A DNA stretch of 35,781 nucleotides, taken from positions 1 through 35,781 of the forward strand of contig CAJTNJ010000012.1 in assembly GCA_910577565.1 (NCBI GenBank), read 5' to 3'. The notes below the pieces were generated by a model, which was not told the origin of the DNA, made no database searches, and saw nothing but the letters and a program-made list of their open reading frames with translations. Below, piece after piece: positions 16,264-24,698 of this stretch. The first letter of the stretch is position 1. The number at the start of each line of letters is the position of its first letter. This DNA is from an uncultured Oscillospiraceae bacterium. GTDB lineage: Bacteria; Bacillota; Clostridia; Oscillospirales; Ruminococcaceae. The position numbers were made by a program, and so were the translations under genes.

Positions 16264-17598
16264 ATGTCAGTTCGTTTGAACACAAACTATATTAAAAATT
16301 TTGTTTCTCAGCACGAACTACGCAATATATTCCCCCTAATTAAAGCTGCTCACGAATCTTTGATTAATCATACCGGTGCGGGCAATGAATTTTTAGGTTG
16401 GATGAATTTGCCTGTTAATTATGACAAAGAAGAATTTTTAAGAATTAAAAAAGCAGCTGAGAAAATAAAAAACAATTCAGATATACTTGTAGTTATTGGT
16501 ATAGGCGGCTCATATCTTGGAGCAAGAGCAGTAATTGAGGCTTTAAGATCTCCTTTATACAACCTTTTAACTAAAGATAATCCTCAAATTTACTTTGTAG
16601 GAAATAATATTAGTTCAACTCATTTAAACGAAGTTATCACACTCTGCAAAGACAAAGACATTTCAGTTAATGTTATCTCAAAATCCGGTACAACAACAGA
16701 ACCAGCACTTGCATTTAGAATTTTCAAAGAAATATTAGAAAAAAAATACGGCGTTTATGGTGCGAAAGAAAGAATATTCTGTACAACTGATGCAAATAAA
16801 GGCAAATTAAAAGAGCTTGCTTTGCAAAATGACTATGAGCAATTTGTAGTTCCCGATAATATAGGCGGTAGGTTTTCTGTTTTAACTGCAGTTGGTTTAC
16901 TGCCAATAGCTGTATCGGGTCTTGATATTTGCAAATTAATGGAGGGTGCCACTAAAGCACATGAAGACTTCTTGGAATGTAATTTAAATAATGATTGCTA
17001 TAAATATTCAGCAATACGAAATATTTTATACAACAAAGGTAAGCATGTTGAAATGCTTGTTTCTTATGAACCATCCATGGTGATGTTTAATGAATGGTAC
17101 AAGCAATTGTTTGGAGAAAGTGAGGGCAAAGACAATAAGGGAATATTGCCAACATCTGCTACTTTTTCTACTGACTTACACTCTTTAGGACAATATATTC
17201 AAGATGGTTCACGAATGATTTTTGAAACAGTAATTGACATAAAAAAACCTAAATTAGATTTTTATATTGAAGAAGATAAAGATAATTTTGACGGTCTTAA
17301 TTTCCTTGCAAATCAAAATATGAGTGTTGTAAATCGCAGAGCACTTGAAGGCACAATCTTAGCTCATACAGAAGGCGGCGTCCCAAACATATTATTAGAA
17401 ATGCCAGAAATAAACGAAAGCGAGCTTGGATATTTAATATTTTTCTTTGAAAAGGCTTGTGCTATTTCTGGTTATATGTTAGGTGTGAATCCATTTGATC
17501 AACCAGGGGTAGAACGTTATAAAAAAAATATGTTTGCACTTTTAGGTAAACCAGGTTTTGAAGATATGCGTAATGAATTAATAGAAAAATTAAAATAA
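16264..17598 (+). CDS. pgi: Glucose-6-phosphate isomerase
   Basis: A 444-residue enzyme interconverting glucose 6-phosphate and fructose 6-phosphate. It shows the phosphoglucose isomerase blocks: IGIGGSYLGARA, SKSGTTTEPALAFR, NIGGRFSVLTAVGLLP and the C-terminal GVNPFDQPGVERYK. The length is that of the short bacterial type seen in Firmicutes. ATG follows GAGGTG. It is a single-gene unit whose upstream neighbour is a decayed IS element; a possible terminator lies 225 bp downstream. The next glycolytic enzyme of this window, a phosphofructokinase, is about 17 kb away. Confidence 0.97.
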   Translation: MSVRLNTNYIKNFVSQHELRNIFPLIKAAHESLINHTGAGNEFLGWMNLPVNYDKEEFLRIKKAAEKIKNNSDILVVIGIGGSYLGARAVIEALRSPLYNLLTKDNPQIYFVGNNISSTHLNEVITLCKDKDISVNVISKSGTTTEPALAFRIFKEILEKKYGVYGAKERIFCTTDANKGKLKELALQNDYEQFVVPDNIGGRFSVLTAVGLLPIAVSGLDICKLMEGATKAHEDFLECNLNNDCYKYSAIRNILYNKGKHVEMLVSYEPSMVMFNEWYKQLFGESEGKDNKGILPTSATFSTDLHSLGQYIQDGSRMIFETVIDIKKPKLDFYIEEDKDNFDGLNFLANQNMSVVNRRALEGTILAHTEGGVPNILLEMPEINESELGYLIFFFEKACAISGYMLGVNPFDQPGVERYKKNMFALLGKPGFEDMRNELIEKLK

Positions 17599-18257
17599 TC
17601 AAAATATTATTAAAGATATTTAAGATTTATTATGATTAAATTATTAATCAGTAAGAAGAGATCTTAGAAAACAAAATTACTTTTAAACACTATTAATTAA
17701 GAAATTGAAAATATTTATGGAAGTTATGAATATTATTGAATATAAATTAATTGGATTTAAAAATTTTAAATCTTCATTTAATATATTATAAAAAATTAAA
17801 AATTATTAATAAATTTAAAAATAAAATTTCTTATGTATCTCTAATTAAGATAATTCATAAGAAATTTTTACTATTTTATTATGAACTAAAACAATTAATT
17901 TAATTAAAGCCTAACTCTACATTTATTTAAGATTAAAAATCACCAAATGCTAAGCTATTTAAATATATAAAGCAATTAAGCCACGATTAAGCAAATTCAC
18001 TCTTTAAATGACTAATATTGGGATAGCGAGAAAAAAATCTGTCTGATTTGTGATAGCATAACTTTACTATTAGTTTTAAATTAAAAGATAATTTTTAAAA
18101 ACTTAAAAATTTTCAGACAATTTTAATTCTTTTTCCAGAAATACAGTCAGTTTGTTTGAGAATATTTCGTTAAAAATAGTTACATGATAAGAATATCTAT
18201 CGTTTTAATTTTAATTAATTTCTCTTTAATTTGAGCACTACCATTATTTTATATTTC
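17599..18257. other. AT-rich intergenic region between pgi and the flippase
   Basis: About 660 bp with no supportable reading frame. It holds the large inverted repeat at 17823-17868. I looked for riboswitch-like or IS sequence and found none. Confidence 0.5.
17823..17875 (+). terminator. Long inverted repeat, probable terminator
   Basis: AAAATTTCTTATG (17823-17835) and CATAAGAAATTTT (17856-17868) are perfect 13-bp arms; inside, TATCT and AGATA pair again. TTTTTACTATTTT follows. It is far (225 bp) from the pgi stop. Confidence 0.6.
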
Positions 18258-18286
18258 TAGACTTTTTTTTATATTTTTGTTATACT
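18258..18286 (+). promoter_or_regulatory. Promoter of the flippase-sugar transferase pair
   Basis: TAGACT (18258-18263), 17 bp, TATACT (18281-18286), with TG just upstream of the -10 (extended -10). About 38 bp before the start codon. Confidence 0.6.
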
Positions 18287-18323
18287 AAATTTTGCGATTT
18301 TATAATTAAAATTGGAGTTATTT

Positions 18324-19730
18324 ATGAGCCGCCTTCTAAAAACTGTCAGTATATATTTCTTAGGTAACGTAATTAACAGACTAATGGGATTTATAGTAAT
18401 GTCTGTTGCCACACATGTGTTAACCGACAGTGATCTTGGTTATTTTTCTATGTCTTCTACATTAATCAACATTACTATGACTCTTGTTTCTGTTCAAGCA
18501 TGGATGGCTATCATTCGCTTTGTCTTTGATTATGACACAATTGAAGGTAAGCGAAAAATAATTGCAAATGGTTATTTTATAGAATTTGTGACATTTGTAA
18601 TTTATACAATCGGATTTATCATTTTTTTAAACATATCACCTATTGCAGATGCTTTTGAACTTTATCTTCTAAGCTTTGGTTATGTATTTAATCAAGGAGT
18701 CCAATTTGCTTGCAGAGGACTTGGAAAAAACAAATTATATGTAATATCCGGCATTGTAGGTTCTACGGCTCAGCTTTTATCAAGCATTTTGTTTATGTTC
18801 GTTTTTCACATGACATCAAATGCTTTAATACTTGCCATGGCTTTATCTTACATATGTCAAGGGTTATTTATTGAAATTTCCCTTAAAAGCTTTAGAAATT
18901 TAAAGCTATCTGACATTAATTTAAAACTTGCTAAAGATATGCTCAAATATTGCGTACCAACAGCTCTGAATTACGGCGCATATTGGGTTAACCAATCTGC
19001 TAATGTCATCATTATAGGCTTTTGCATAAGCAAATCTGCAGCAGGCATATTTACTGCTGCATTTAAAATGAACTCTTTGATAGGGATTGTAATGATGGCT
19101 TTTAACTTTGCTTTTCAGGAATATTCATTTTCCATAAACAGAAGTGATATTAAAGAAAAGATGTATAATAAGATGTTCGATTCATTTATCAGATTTATAA
19201 GCTGTGGAATGATGTTTTTGCTTCCGGTAACAAGCATTTTATTTGCTTTAATAATAGGCCCTTCATATGAAAGTGCCAGAAGCTTAGTTCCTTTGCTTTA
19301 TTTAGGCAGTTTCTTTGATTCACTGCAACTATTCTTAAGTTCTATTATGCAAGCAGAAAAAAAGGTAGAACTTATGTTTTTTTCTCAGCTGATAGGTGCC
19401 ATCATAACATTTACGGTTATGCTAAGCACTGTATGGTTTTTTGGACTTCAATCGGCAGGAATTGCAATGATAGCTTGTTTTGCAGCTGTAAGTGCTATTA
19501 GAATAATTGGCCTTAAACCTAAAATTAAAATTAAATTTAAAATGTCTTATTTTTTACACTATATAATTGTTTTTTTAATAACAGTTTTTGTATATCTCAA
19601 TTTTAATGAGATAGTCAATTTAATTTATTGCATACCACTAACCATTTATTGCTTGTTCTGTATGAGAAGTGTAATTAAGCAAATATTTCTATCATTTTCA
19701 AAAAGATATAACAATAAAAAAGAATATTGA
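18324..19730 (+). CDS. Polysaccharide flippase (Wzx/MOP superfamily)
   Basis: A 468-residue polytopic membrane protein with about 12-14 hydrophobic helices over its whole length, the profile of MOP-superfamily polysaccharide exporters. Recognisable features are the N-terminal GNVINRLMGFIVMSVATHVL and ALNYGAYWVNQSANVIIIG mid-protein, a typical flippase re-entry point. It should move lipid-linked oligosaccharide across the membrane for capsule or surface polysaccharide. The start at 18324 is chosen because TTGGAG sits 7 bases upstream; the TTG in that motif also opens the frame but is the Shine-Dalgarno itself. A sugar transferase gene follows after 11 bases. Confidence 0.85.
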   Translation: MSRLLKTVSIYFLGNVINRLMGFIVMSVATHVLTDSDLGYFSMSSTLINITMTLVSVQAWMAIIRFVFDYDTIEGKRKIIANGYFIEFVTFVIYTIGFIIFLNISPIADAFELYLLSFGYVFNQGVQFACRGLGKNKLYVISGIVGSTAQLLSSILFMFVFHMTSNALILAMALSYICQGLFIEISLKSFRNLKLSDINLKLAKDMLKYCVPTALNYGAYWVNQSANVIIIGFCISKSAAGIFTAAFKMNSLIGIVMMAFNFAFQEYSFSINRSDIKEKMYNKMFDSFIRFISCGMMFLLPVTSILFALIIGPSYESARSLVPLLYLGSFFDSLQLFLSSIMQAEKKVELMFFSQLIGAIITFTVMLSTVWFFGLQSAGIAMIACFAAVSAIRIIGLKPKIKIKFKMSYFLHYIIVFLITVFVYLNFNEIVNLIYCIPLTIYCLFCMRSVIKQIFLSFSKRYNNKKEY

Positions 19731-19741
19731 AGGAGAACTAA

Positions 19742-21271
19742 ATGAATGTTAAACGCACTAAACCAGTAAAGCTTGAAAAAACTTTTCTATTCGCAATAAA
19801 GTCACTTATGATGATATGTCTTTTTATAACTTTTTTTGGCTTTTTTATGATACAAATACCACAGCTTAAAACACTCAATCGTACCTCTATTGTCTCATTT
19901 GGAATTTTTTTCATATCAGTATTTTCGTTTATAAGAATATATGGTGGATTTCCCGTAGGTAAAAAACACACCTCAGATATAAGAAATTACGCAATTTTAG
20001 GAACATTGGTTGGAGATATAATCACTTTCATAACAATGTATGTAATGGGAATAAGTGCAACACAATACTATGAGTTTTCGGATGAGTTTGTAGGTCCGGT
20101 TGATCCCCTATTAAACAATCAACCGTCTTTTAGTACATTTTTAGGTCACTATCTTCATGATAAAGTATTGCCTGGACTTGCAATACTTCTAATCGTTATT
20201 ATTTTGCAAATTATTATAATTTGGATTTTTGCCAGGTTTTCTAACACCATTTATTTCAAAATTAACATGCCTAAAAAGGCTATGATTATTTATAATTATA
20301 TTGAAGATCTACCAATTTTAGTCTCAAAAATCAAAAAAAATCCTCATCGCTGGAAACTCACTCAATTAGTTAAATACGACGACAAAAAAATACTAAGAAA
20401 AATACGCGGTAATGGCGCTGTTTTTTTCTTCGACGTACCTAGAGAAAAAAGAGCACCTTTACTTGAATTTTGTTATAAGCACAATAAAGATATATACATC
20501 TCACCCGATGTATCAGATATAATAGTTTATAGTTCATCAAGATTAATTGTTGATGATACTACTGTGCTTTCCACAACAAATTATGGCATGAGTTTTGAAC
20601 AACTTTTATTAAAAAGACTTGGCGACATAATTTTCTCTTCAATATTTATTGTTTTAACGAGTCCCATTATGCTATTTTTTGCCACAGCAATAATGATTTA
20701 TGACCAAGGTCCCGTTATATATAAACAAAAGCGTTTGACTAAAGATGGCAAAGAGTTTAATCTCCTCAAATTTCGTTCAATGATAGTGAATGCAGAAAAA
20801 AATACCGGCGCAATGATTGCCAAAGAAGATGACGACCGCATAACACCTATTGGTAAAATTTTAAGAAGATTTCGTATTGACGAACTACCGCAGCTTTTTA
20901 ACATATTTAAAGGCGATATGAGTGTGGTTGGTCCAAGACCAGAGCGCATGGAAATTGCTGAAGAATATAAAAAACAACTTCCTGAATTTCAATACCGCTT
21001 AAAAGTCAAGGCAGGCCTTACAGGTCTTGCCCAAATAATGAGTAAGTATAACACAACACCTAAAGACAAATTAACTCTAGATCTTGCATATATACAACAA
21101 TATTCGTTGTGGCTCGATATTAAACTTATATTTCAAACTTTGATTGTATTTTTAAAATCCGACAGCACTGAAGGCAGCAAAGATATTGACAATGACACAA
21201 TTGAATTTGTTAAAAAACAACTTAAAAAAACAAACAAAAAACAGACTGACAATTATGCAAAAGACCAGTAA
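19742..21271 (+). CDS. Polyprenyl-phosphate sugar-phosphate transferase
   Basis: A 509-residue initiating transferase for a surface polysaccharide. The N-terminal half has several membrane helices (about residues 18-165) and a Rossmann-like CoA-binding-type segment (about 180-270). The C-terminal catalytic part begins at KRLGDIIFSS, with GPVIYKQKRLTKDG, LLKFRSM, RRFRIDELPQLFN, GDMSVVGPRPER and VKAGLTGLAQ, the bacterial sugar transferase signature. It transfers a sugar phosphate from a nucleotide sugar to undecaprenyl phosphate. ATG follows GAAGGAG. It forms a two-gene operon with the flippase; no glycosyltransferases or polymerase are beside them, so the rest of the pathway must be elsewhere. 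Confidence 0.92.
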   Translation: MNVKRTKPVKLEKTFLFAIKSLMMICLFITFFGFFMIQIPQLKTLNRTSIVSFGIFFISVFSFIRIYGGFPVGKKHTSDIRNYAILGTLVGDIITFITMYVMGISATQYYEFSDEFVGPVDPLLNNQPSFSTFLGHYLHDKVLPGLAILLIVIILQIIIIWIFARFSNTIYFKINMPKKAMIIYNYIEDLPILVSKIKKNPHRWKLTQLVKYDDKKILRKIRGNGAVFFFDVPREKRAPLLEFCYKHNKDIYISPDVSDIIVYSSSRLIVDDTTVLSTTNYGMSFEQLLLKRLGDIIFSSIFIVLTSPIMLFFATAIMIYDQGPVIYKQKRLTKDGKEFNLLKFRSMIVNAEKNTGAMIAKEDDDRITPIGKILRRFRIDELPQLFNIFKGDMSVVGPRPERMEIAEEYKKQLPEFQYRLKVKAGLTGLAQIMSKYNTTPKDKLTLDLAYIQQYSLWLDIKLIFQTLIVFLKSDSTEGSKDIDNDTIEFVKKQLKKTNKKQTDNYAKDQ

Positions 21272-21289
21272 AAACGAACAATAGAAAAA

Positions 21290-21420
21290 ATAGACCTCCT
21301 ATGATAGAATGAAATAAACTACTTTGTTATGTCAAGAAATTACAAGCAAATAAAAGAGTATGAAAAAAGATATTGAAGCTAAAAAAAGAAGGAAAAAGCA
21401 GGGGTAGTATTACATCCATC
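21290..21420 (+). pseudogene. IS3-family orfA fragment
   Basis: TAGACCTCCTATGATAGAAT just before an ATG at 21329 resembles the left end and promoter of IS3-family elements. The ATG begins MSRNYKQIKEYEK, and after a one-base deletion the frame continues EILKLKKEGKSRGSI, the start of an IS3-type orfA helix-turn-helix protein. Only this 5' stub remains; no orfB or right end is seen. The rest of 21421-21627 contains nothing recognisable. Confidence 0.6.
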
Positions 21421-21627
21421 TGTACAACTAAAAATCTCTTAATGTAGCTTATCATTAACCATTAAACCTATTCTAAATTTTAGAAAAGCAATAGACTTTA
21501 AAAATTCTTTTTTTGGTCATAATATTATCAACATCCAAAATTGTCTAAATAACTGCATGCTTTACAATTAACATATCTTTAGAAATTAATTATTTAGATG
21601 TTTTTAATTATATACTATAATCCAAAT

Positions 21628-22449
21628 TTATGTATTTTCTCTTACAAATCCAATTACGCTGTACAACACAAAAAATATTAAATTTACTATAACTACACTT
21701 GCCCCTGTTGGAGTTGCATATAAATATGAAACCGCTATTCCTATTATAAAACATATAATAGAAATTATCGCTGAATTTATCACAACCGATTTAAAACACT
21801 TAAAAACTCTCATTGATGACAGCGCAGGGAAAATAATAAGACTCGATATAAGCAACGCTCCCATCATTCTCATACCTATAACTATGGTGATAGCCGTTAA
21901 AATTGCTAAAAGCATATTATAAATATCAACATTTGTCCCTGTTGCTCTTGCGAAATTTTCATCAAATGTAACAGTGAATATCTTATTATAAAACACTATA
22001 AACATAATAAGCACAACTACTGAAAGCACTACGCTTAAGTTAACATCAGACTGACTCATAGCAAGTATACTGCCGAACATGTAGTTGCACACATCAGTGT
22101 TCATTCCAGTTGTAACTGAAATCACCATAACACCTACAGCAAGAGCAGTTGTTGATATTAATGCTATTGCCGCATCTCCCCTAATTTTGCTATTTGCACT
22201 TAGTCTAAGCAACAAAAACGCAGCTAAAACCACTACGGGAATTGAAACAGCTAAAGGTGTCCAATTCATTACAATAGCTATTGCAAGTGCGGAAAAACCT
22301 ACATGTGAAAGACCATCTCCTATCATTGAATAACGTTTTAAAACCAAACTAACCCCTAACAAAGCAGCACACAACGATACGAATATGCCAACAACGATAG
22401 CCCTAACCATAAATGGATATGAAAGTATTTCAATAAAAAAATTCAACAC
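21628..22449 (-). CDS. znuB: Zn/Mn ABC transporter permease (ABC-3 family)
   Basis: A 273-residue membrane protein with about eight or nine helices and the ABC-3 family pattern (RAIVVGIFVSLCAALLGVSL, then the GDGLSHVGFSALA block and LLISSLIIFPALSS). It forms the channel of a high-affinity Zn(II) or Mn(II) importer with the ATPase and binding protein upstream. The start is GTG at 22449 with GAGGTG 8 bases upstream; it lies 3 bases after the ATPase stop, so the operon is tightly packed. The symbol is by analogy, as zinc and manganese systems cannot be told apart by the permease. Confidence 0.88.
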   Translation of the reverse strand: MLNFFIEILSYPFMVRAIVVGIFVSLCAALLGVSLVLKRYSMIGDGLSHVGFSALAIAIVMNWTPLAVSIPVVVLAAFLLLRLSANSKIRGDAAIALISTTALAVGVMVISVTTGMNTDVCNYMFGSILAMSQSDVNLSVVLSVVVLIMFIVFYNKIFTVTFDENFARATGTNVDIYNMLLAILTAITIVIGMRMMGALLISSLIIFPALSSMRVFKCFKSVVINSAIISIICFIIGIAVSYLYATPTGASVVIVNLIFFVLYSVIGFVRENT

Positions 22450-22452
22450 TTT

Positions 22453-23151
22453 CTACACACCTCTTAAAAAACGCTTGCCTATCAAACTCTGACAATATTC
22501 TCTGGTTGTCCCCAAAAACAAAGGCTTTTTTTGAATATGCAAGATCTTATCAGCATTTGATACCGCAGTTTTTATATCATGTGAAACCATTATAACAGCA
22601 ATTCCTTTATCAATATTTATAGTTTTTATAATCTTATAAAGTTCCTTTGCAACCATTGGATCAAGCCCGGTGCACGGTTCATCTAAAAGCAATAGCTTTT
22701 TTGTTGCACAAAAAGCTCGTGCAAGAAGAACTCTTTGTTGCTGCCCACCTGAAAGCTCTTTAAAAGATCTTTTTTTTAATTGTTTAATTCCAAAAAGTTC
22801 CATATTTTCCATTGCTATGCATTTTTGTTTTTTACTGTAAAATGAAAATAATCCCGTGCTATTTAAACAGCCCGACAAAACCACTTCAAAAACACTTGCC
22901 GGAAAATCTTTTTGCACATCAGTTTTTTGCGGCAAATATCCTATCTCGGTTTGCTTTAAGCCATTCATGGTAATTTTGCCTTTAATGAGCGACTTTAGCC
23001 CAAGCAGTCCCTTTATTAAGGTACTTTTGCCGGAACCATTTTCTCCTACTATACATAAATAATCGCCATATTCTAATTTCATTGATAAATCTTCAACTGC
23101 TATATTGCTTCCATATCCCAATACCACTTTTTCACAACTAAGCAACATCAT
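22453..23151 (-). CDS. znuC: Zn/Mn ABC transporter ATP-binding protein
   Basis: A 232-residue ABC ATPase. Walker A is GENGSGKST (36-44), the Q-loop is YLPQK, the signature is LSGGQQQR, Walker B is LLLLDEP and the switch His is in MVSHDIKT. It powers the ABC-3 permease encoded next. Its ATGATG start follows the substrate-binding gene's stop by one base; the Shine-Dalgarno (AAAGAGG) lies inside the upstream coding end, so translational coupling is likely. Confidence 0.9.
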   Translation of the reverse strand: MMLLSCEKVVLGYGSNIAVEDLSMKLEYGDYLCIVGENGSGKSTLIKGLLGLKSLIKGKITMNGLKQTEIGYLPQKTDVQKDFPASVFEVVLSGCLNSTGLFSFYSKKQKCIAMENMELFGIKQLKKRSFKELSGGQQQRVLLARAFCATKKLLLLDEPCTGLDPMVAKELYKIIKTINIDKGIAVIMVSHDIKTAVSNADKILHIQKKPLFLGTTREYCQSLIGKRFLRGV

Positions 23152-23152
23152 A

Positions 23153-24148
23153 TTAATTTAGCGCCTCTTTTAATGTTTCCAAATTTCGTTTCATATAACT
23201 TAGATATGTTGCACCATTATCAAAATCTTTTTTAGAAGCATTGTGACACGAATAAAATGTTTTTACATTTGTGCCTGTCGCTTCGGCTATTGATTCTGCT
23301 ATATTGCCATTGCTCAGCTCAATTTTTAATACAACTGGTATTTCATTTTCTCTTATTTTCTCAATCATATAGGCTATTTTTGCAGCGCTTGTCTCTGTTT
23401 GAGAAGCACAACCGGGAAATGCCGCATAATAATTAAGTCCATATTCATCTACAAAATATCTAAATGGGAACCTATCACCAAAAGCAAGAACTTTTCTCTT
23501 GCTGTTTGCTACTACCCTTTTGAATTCCTCATCTAAATTTATAAGCTTATCAATATAATTATGCATTCTATTTGTGTAATTAGAAGCATTATCAGGATCC
23601 AATTCACAAAGTGCTCCAGTTATCTTTTTAACTATCTTTATAGCATTAATTGGAGATGTCCAAACGTGTTCATCATATTCTTTTTTATCTATATCTTCTA
23701 ACTCCGTTTTTTGTTCGACCTCATATTCATCATCTTCGTTTTTAATAATATCATCAAATGGAGCTATATTGTCAGTTTCCTCTTCTAATACATCAACACA
23801 GTCCATCAAAGAAATTATCTTCTTATTACTTGTATCCATAGAGCTTAAAATGCTATTAATCCAAGTATCACTTTCTCCACCAACATATATAAACAAATCA
23901 CTATGTTGTATATTTATTATATCTTGAGGAGTTGGTTCATATGAATGAGTTTCAGCTCCCGGAGCTATTAACATGTTTAAATTTAACATATCACCAGATA
24001 TTTCACGAGTAAAATCATATTGTGGAAAAATAGTCGTAACAACGCTTATTTTTTTCTCATCATAATTATTCACAGTTCTTTTTTTACACCCGGTGGCAAG
24101 TCCTATACAAAGTGATAATATGAGCGCGATTGAAATTATTCTTTTCAT
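23153..24148 (-). CDS. znuA: Zn/Mn ABC transporter substrate-binding lipoprotein
   Basis: A 331-residue ZnuA/cluster A-I binding protein. The N-terminus is a lipoprotein signal with lipobox LATGC (Cys21). Metal-site blocks are APGAETHSYEPTP (H68) and DEHVWTSP (H161); a later block reads FGDRFPFRYFVDEYG and YYAAFPGC, typical of a clostridial subgroup. Between residues 121 and 160 is a strongly acidic loop where many ZnuA proteins have a His-rich loop. The start follows AGGGGG. First gene of the operon, with a promoter about 225 bp upstream. Zinc is the likeliest substrate, manganese possible. Confidence 0.9.
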   Translation of the reverse strand: MKRIISIALILSLCIGLATGCKKRTVNNYDEKKISVVTTIFPQYDFTREISGDMLNLNMLIAPGAETHSYEPTPQDIINIQHSDLFIYVGGESDTWINSILSSMDTSNKKIISLMDCVDVLEEETDNIAPFDDIIKNEDDEYEVEQKTELEDIDKKEYDEHVWTSPINAIKIVKKITGALCELDPDNASNYTNRMHNYIDKLINLDEEFKRVVANSKRKVLAFGDRFPFRYFVDEYGLNYYAAFPGCASQTETSAAKIAYMIEKIRENEIPVVLKIELSNGNIAESIAEATGTNVKTFYSCHNASKKDFDNGATYLSYMKRNLETLKEALN

Positions 24149-24215
24149 AAAGACCCCCTATATTTTCAATCGTAAAAAAATAATATTATAAATTTAATGT
24201 TTGCATGCCTAAAAT

Positions 24216-24256
24216 ATAGCAATAAACATAATAAATATATGCTTAATGATTGCTAT
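24216..24256 (-). promoter_or_regulatory. Inverted repeat in the znu leader
   Basis: ATAGCAAT (24216-24223) and ATTGCTAT (24249-24256) are perfect 8-bp arms 25 bases apart in the long leader between promoter and znuA. It may be a hairpin or paired repressor half-sites. It is not a standard Zur box, and I see no manganese riboswitch core. Confidence 0.35.
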
Positions 24257-24373
24257 TGATGATATTGAAAAATAAATCATTAGAATAAAAAACTGACTTT
24301 TATATGCTCATTATAAAAAGCTGTCTAATTATTAAAACACAATCATAAATATATATTAATTAAAATACATCTA

Positions 24374-24402
24374 ATTCTACCATATGAGAATTTCCCTGTC
24401 AA
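24374..24402 (-). promoter_or_regulatory. Promoter of the znu operon
   Basis: On the minus strand TTGACA (24397-24402), 17 bp, TAGAAT (24374-24379). It implies a leader of roughly 220 bases before znuA. Confidence 0.65.
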
Positions 24403-24698
24403 TATAATCAAAATGGAGAATGTCTAATATAATAGAAAAATCCAACTTTTAATTATTATATACCTTTTAGTGCCGAAATTTTTATAAATTAAAATGATTA
24501 TGTTATAAAAAGAGCCTAAACGGTCTAAAATTTTCAAAGCTTTTACTGAGCAACATATGCTAATTTACTCCATTGCGGAATTATAATAGCAAAAATTAGT
24601 TTAAACACTTTTTTGTCTTGCAAATATATTCTTTTTAATAATTTATAATATAAAGATAATCACTTAATATAAGCTTATTTATTGGAGGTTAGCCTTTC
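24403..24698. other. Intergenic region between divergent znu and kinase genes
   Basis: AT-rich, without a supportable gene. TATAAT occurs near 24645 but lacks a good -35 at normal spacing, so the kinase promoter is unclear. Confidence 0.4.

Noticed and set aside
24149..24373. A riboswitch in the long znuA leader
   Set aside because: No manganese (yybP-type) core or other known riboswitch motif is visible; only an 8-bp inverted repeat.
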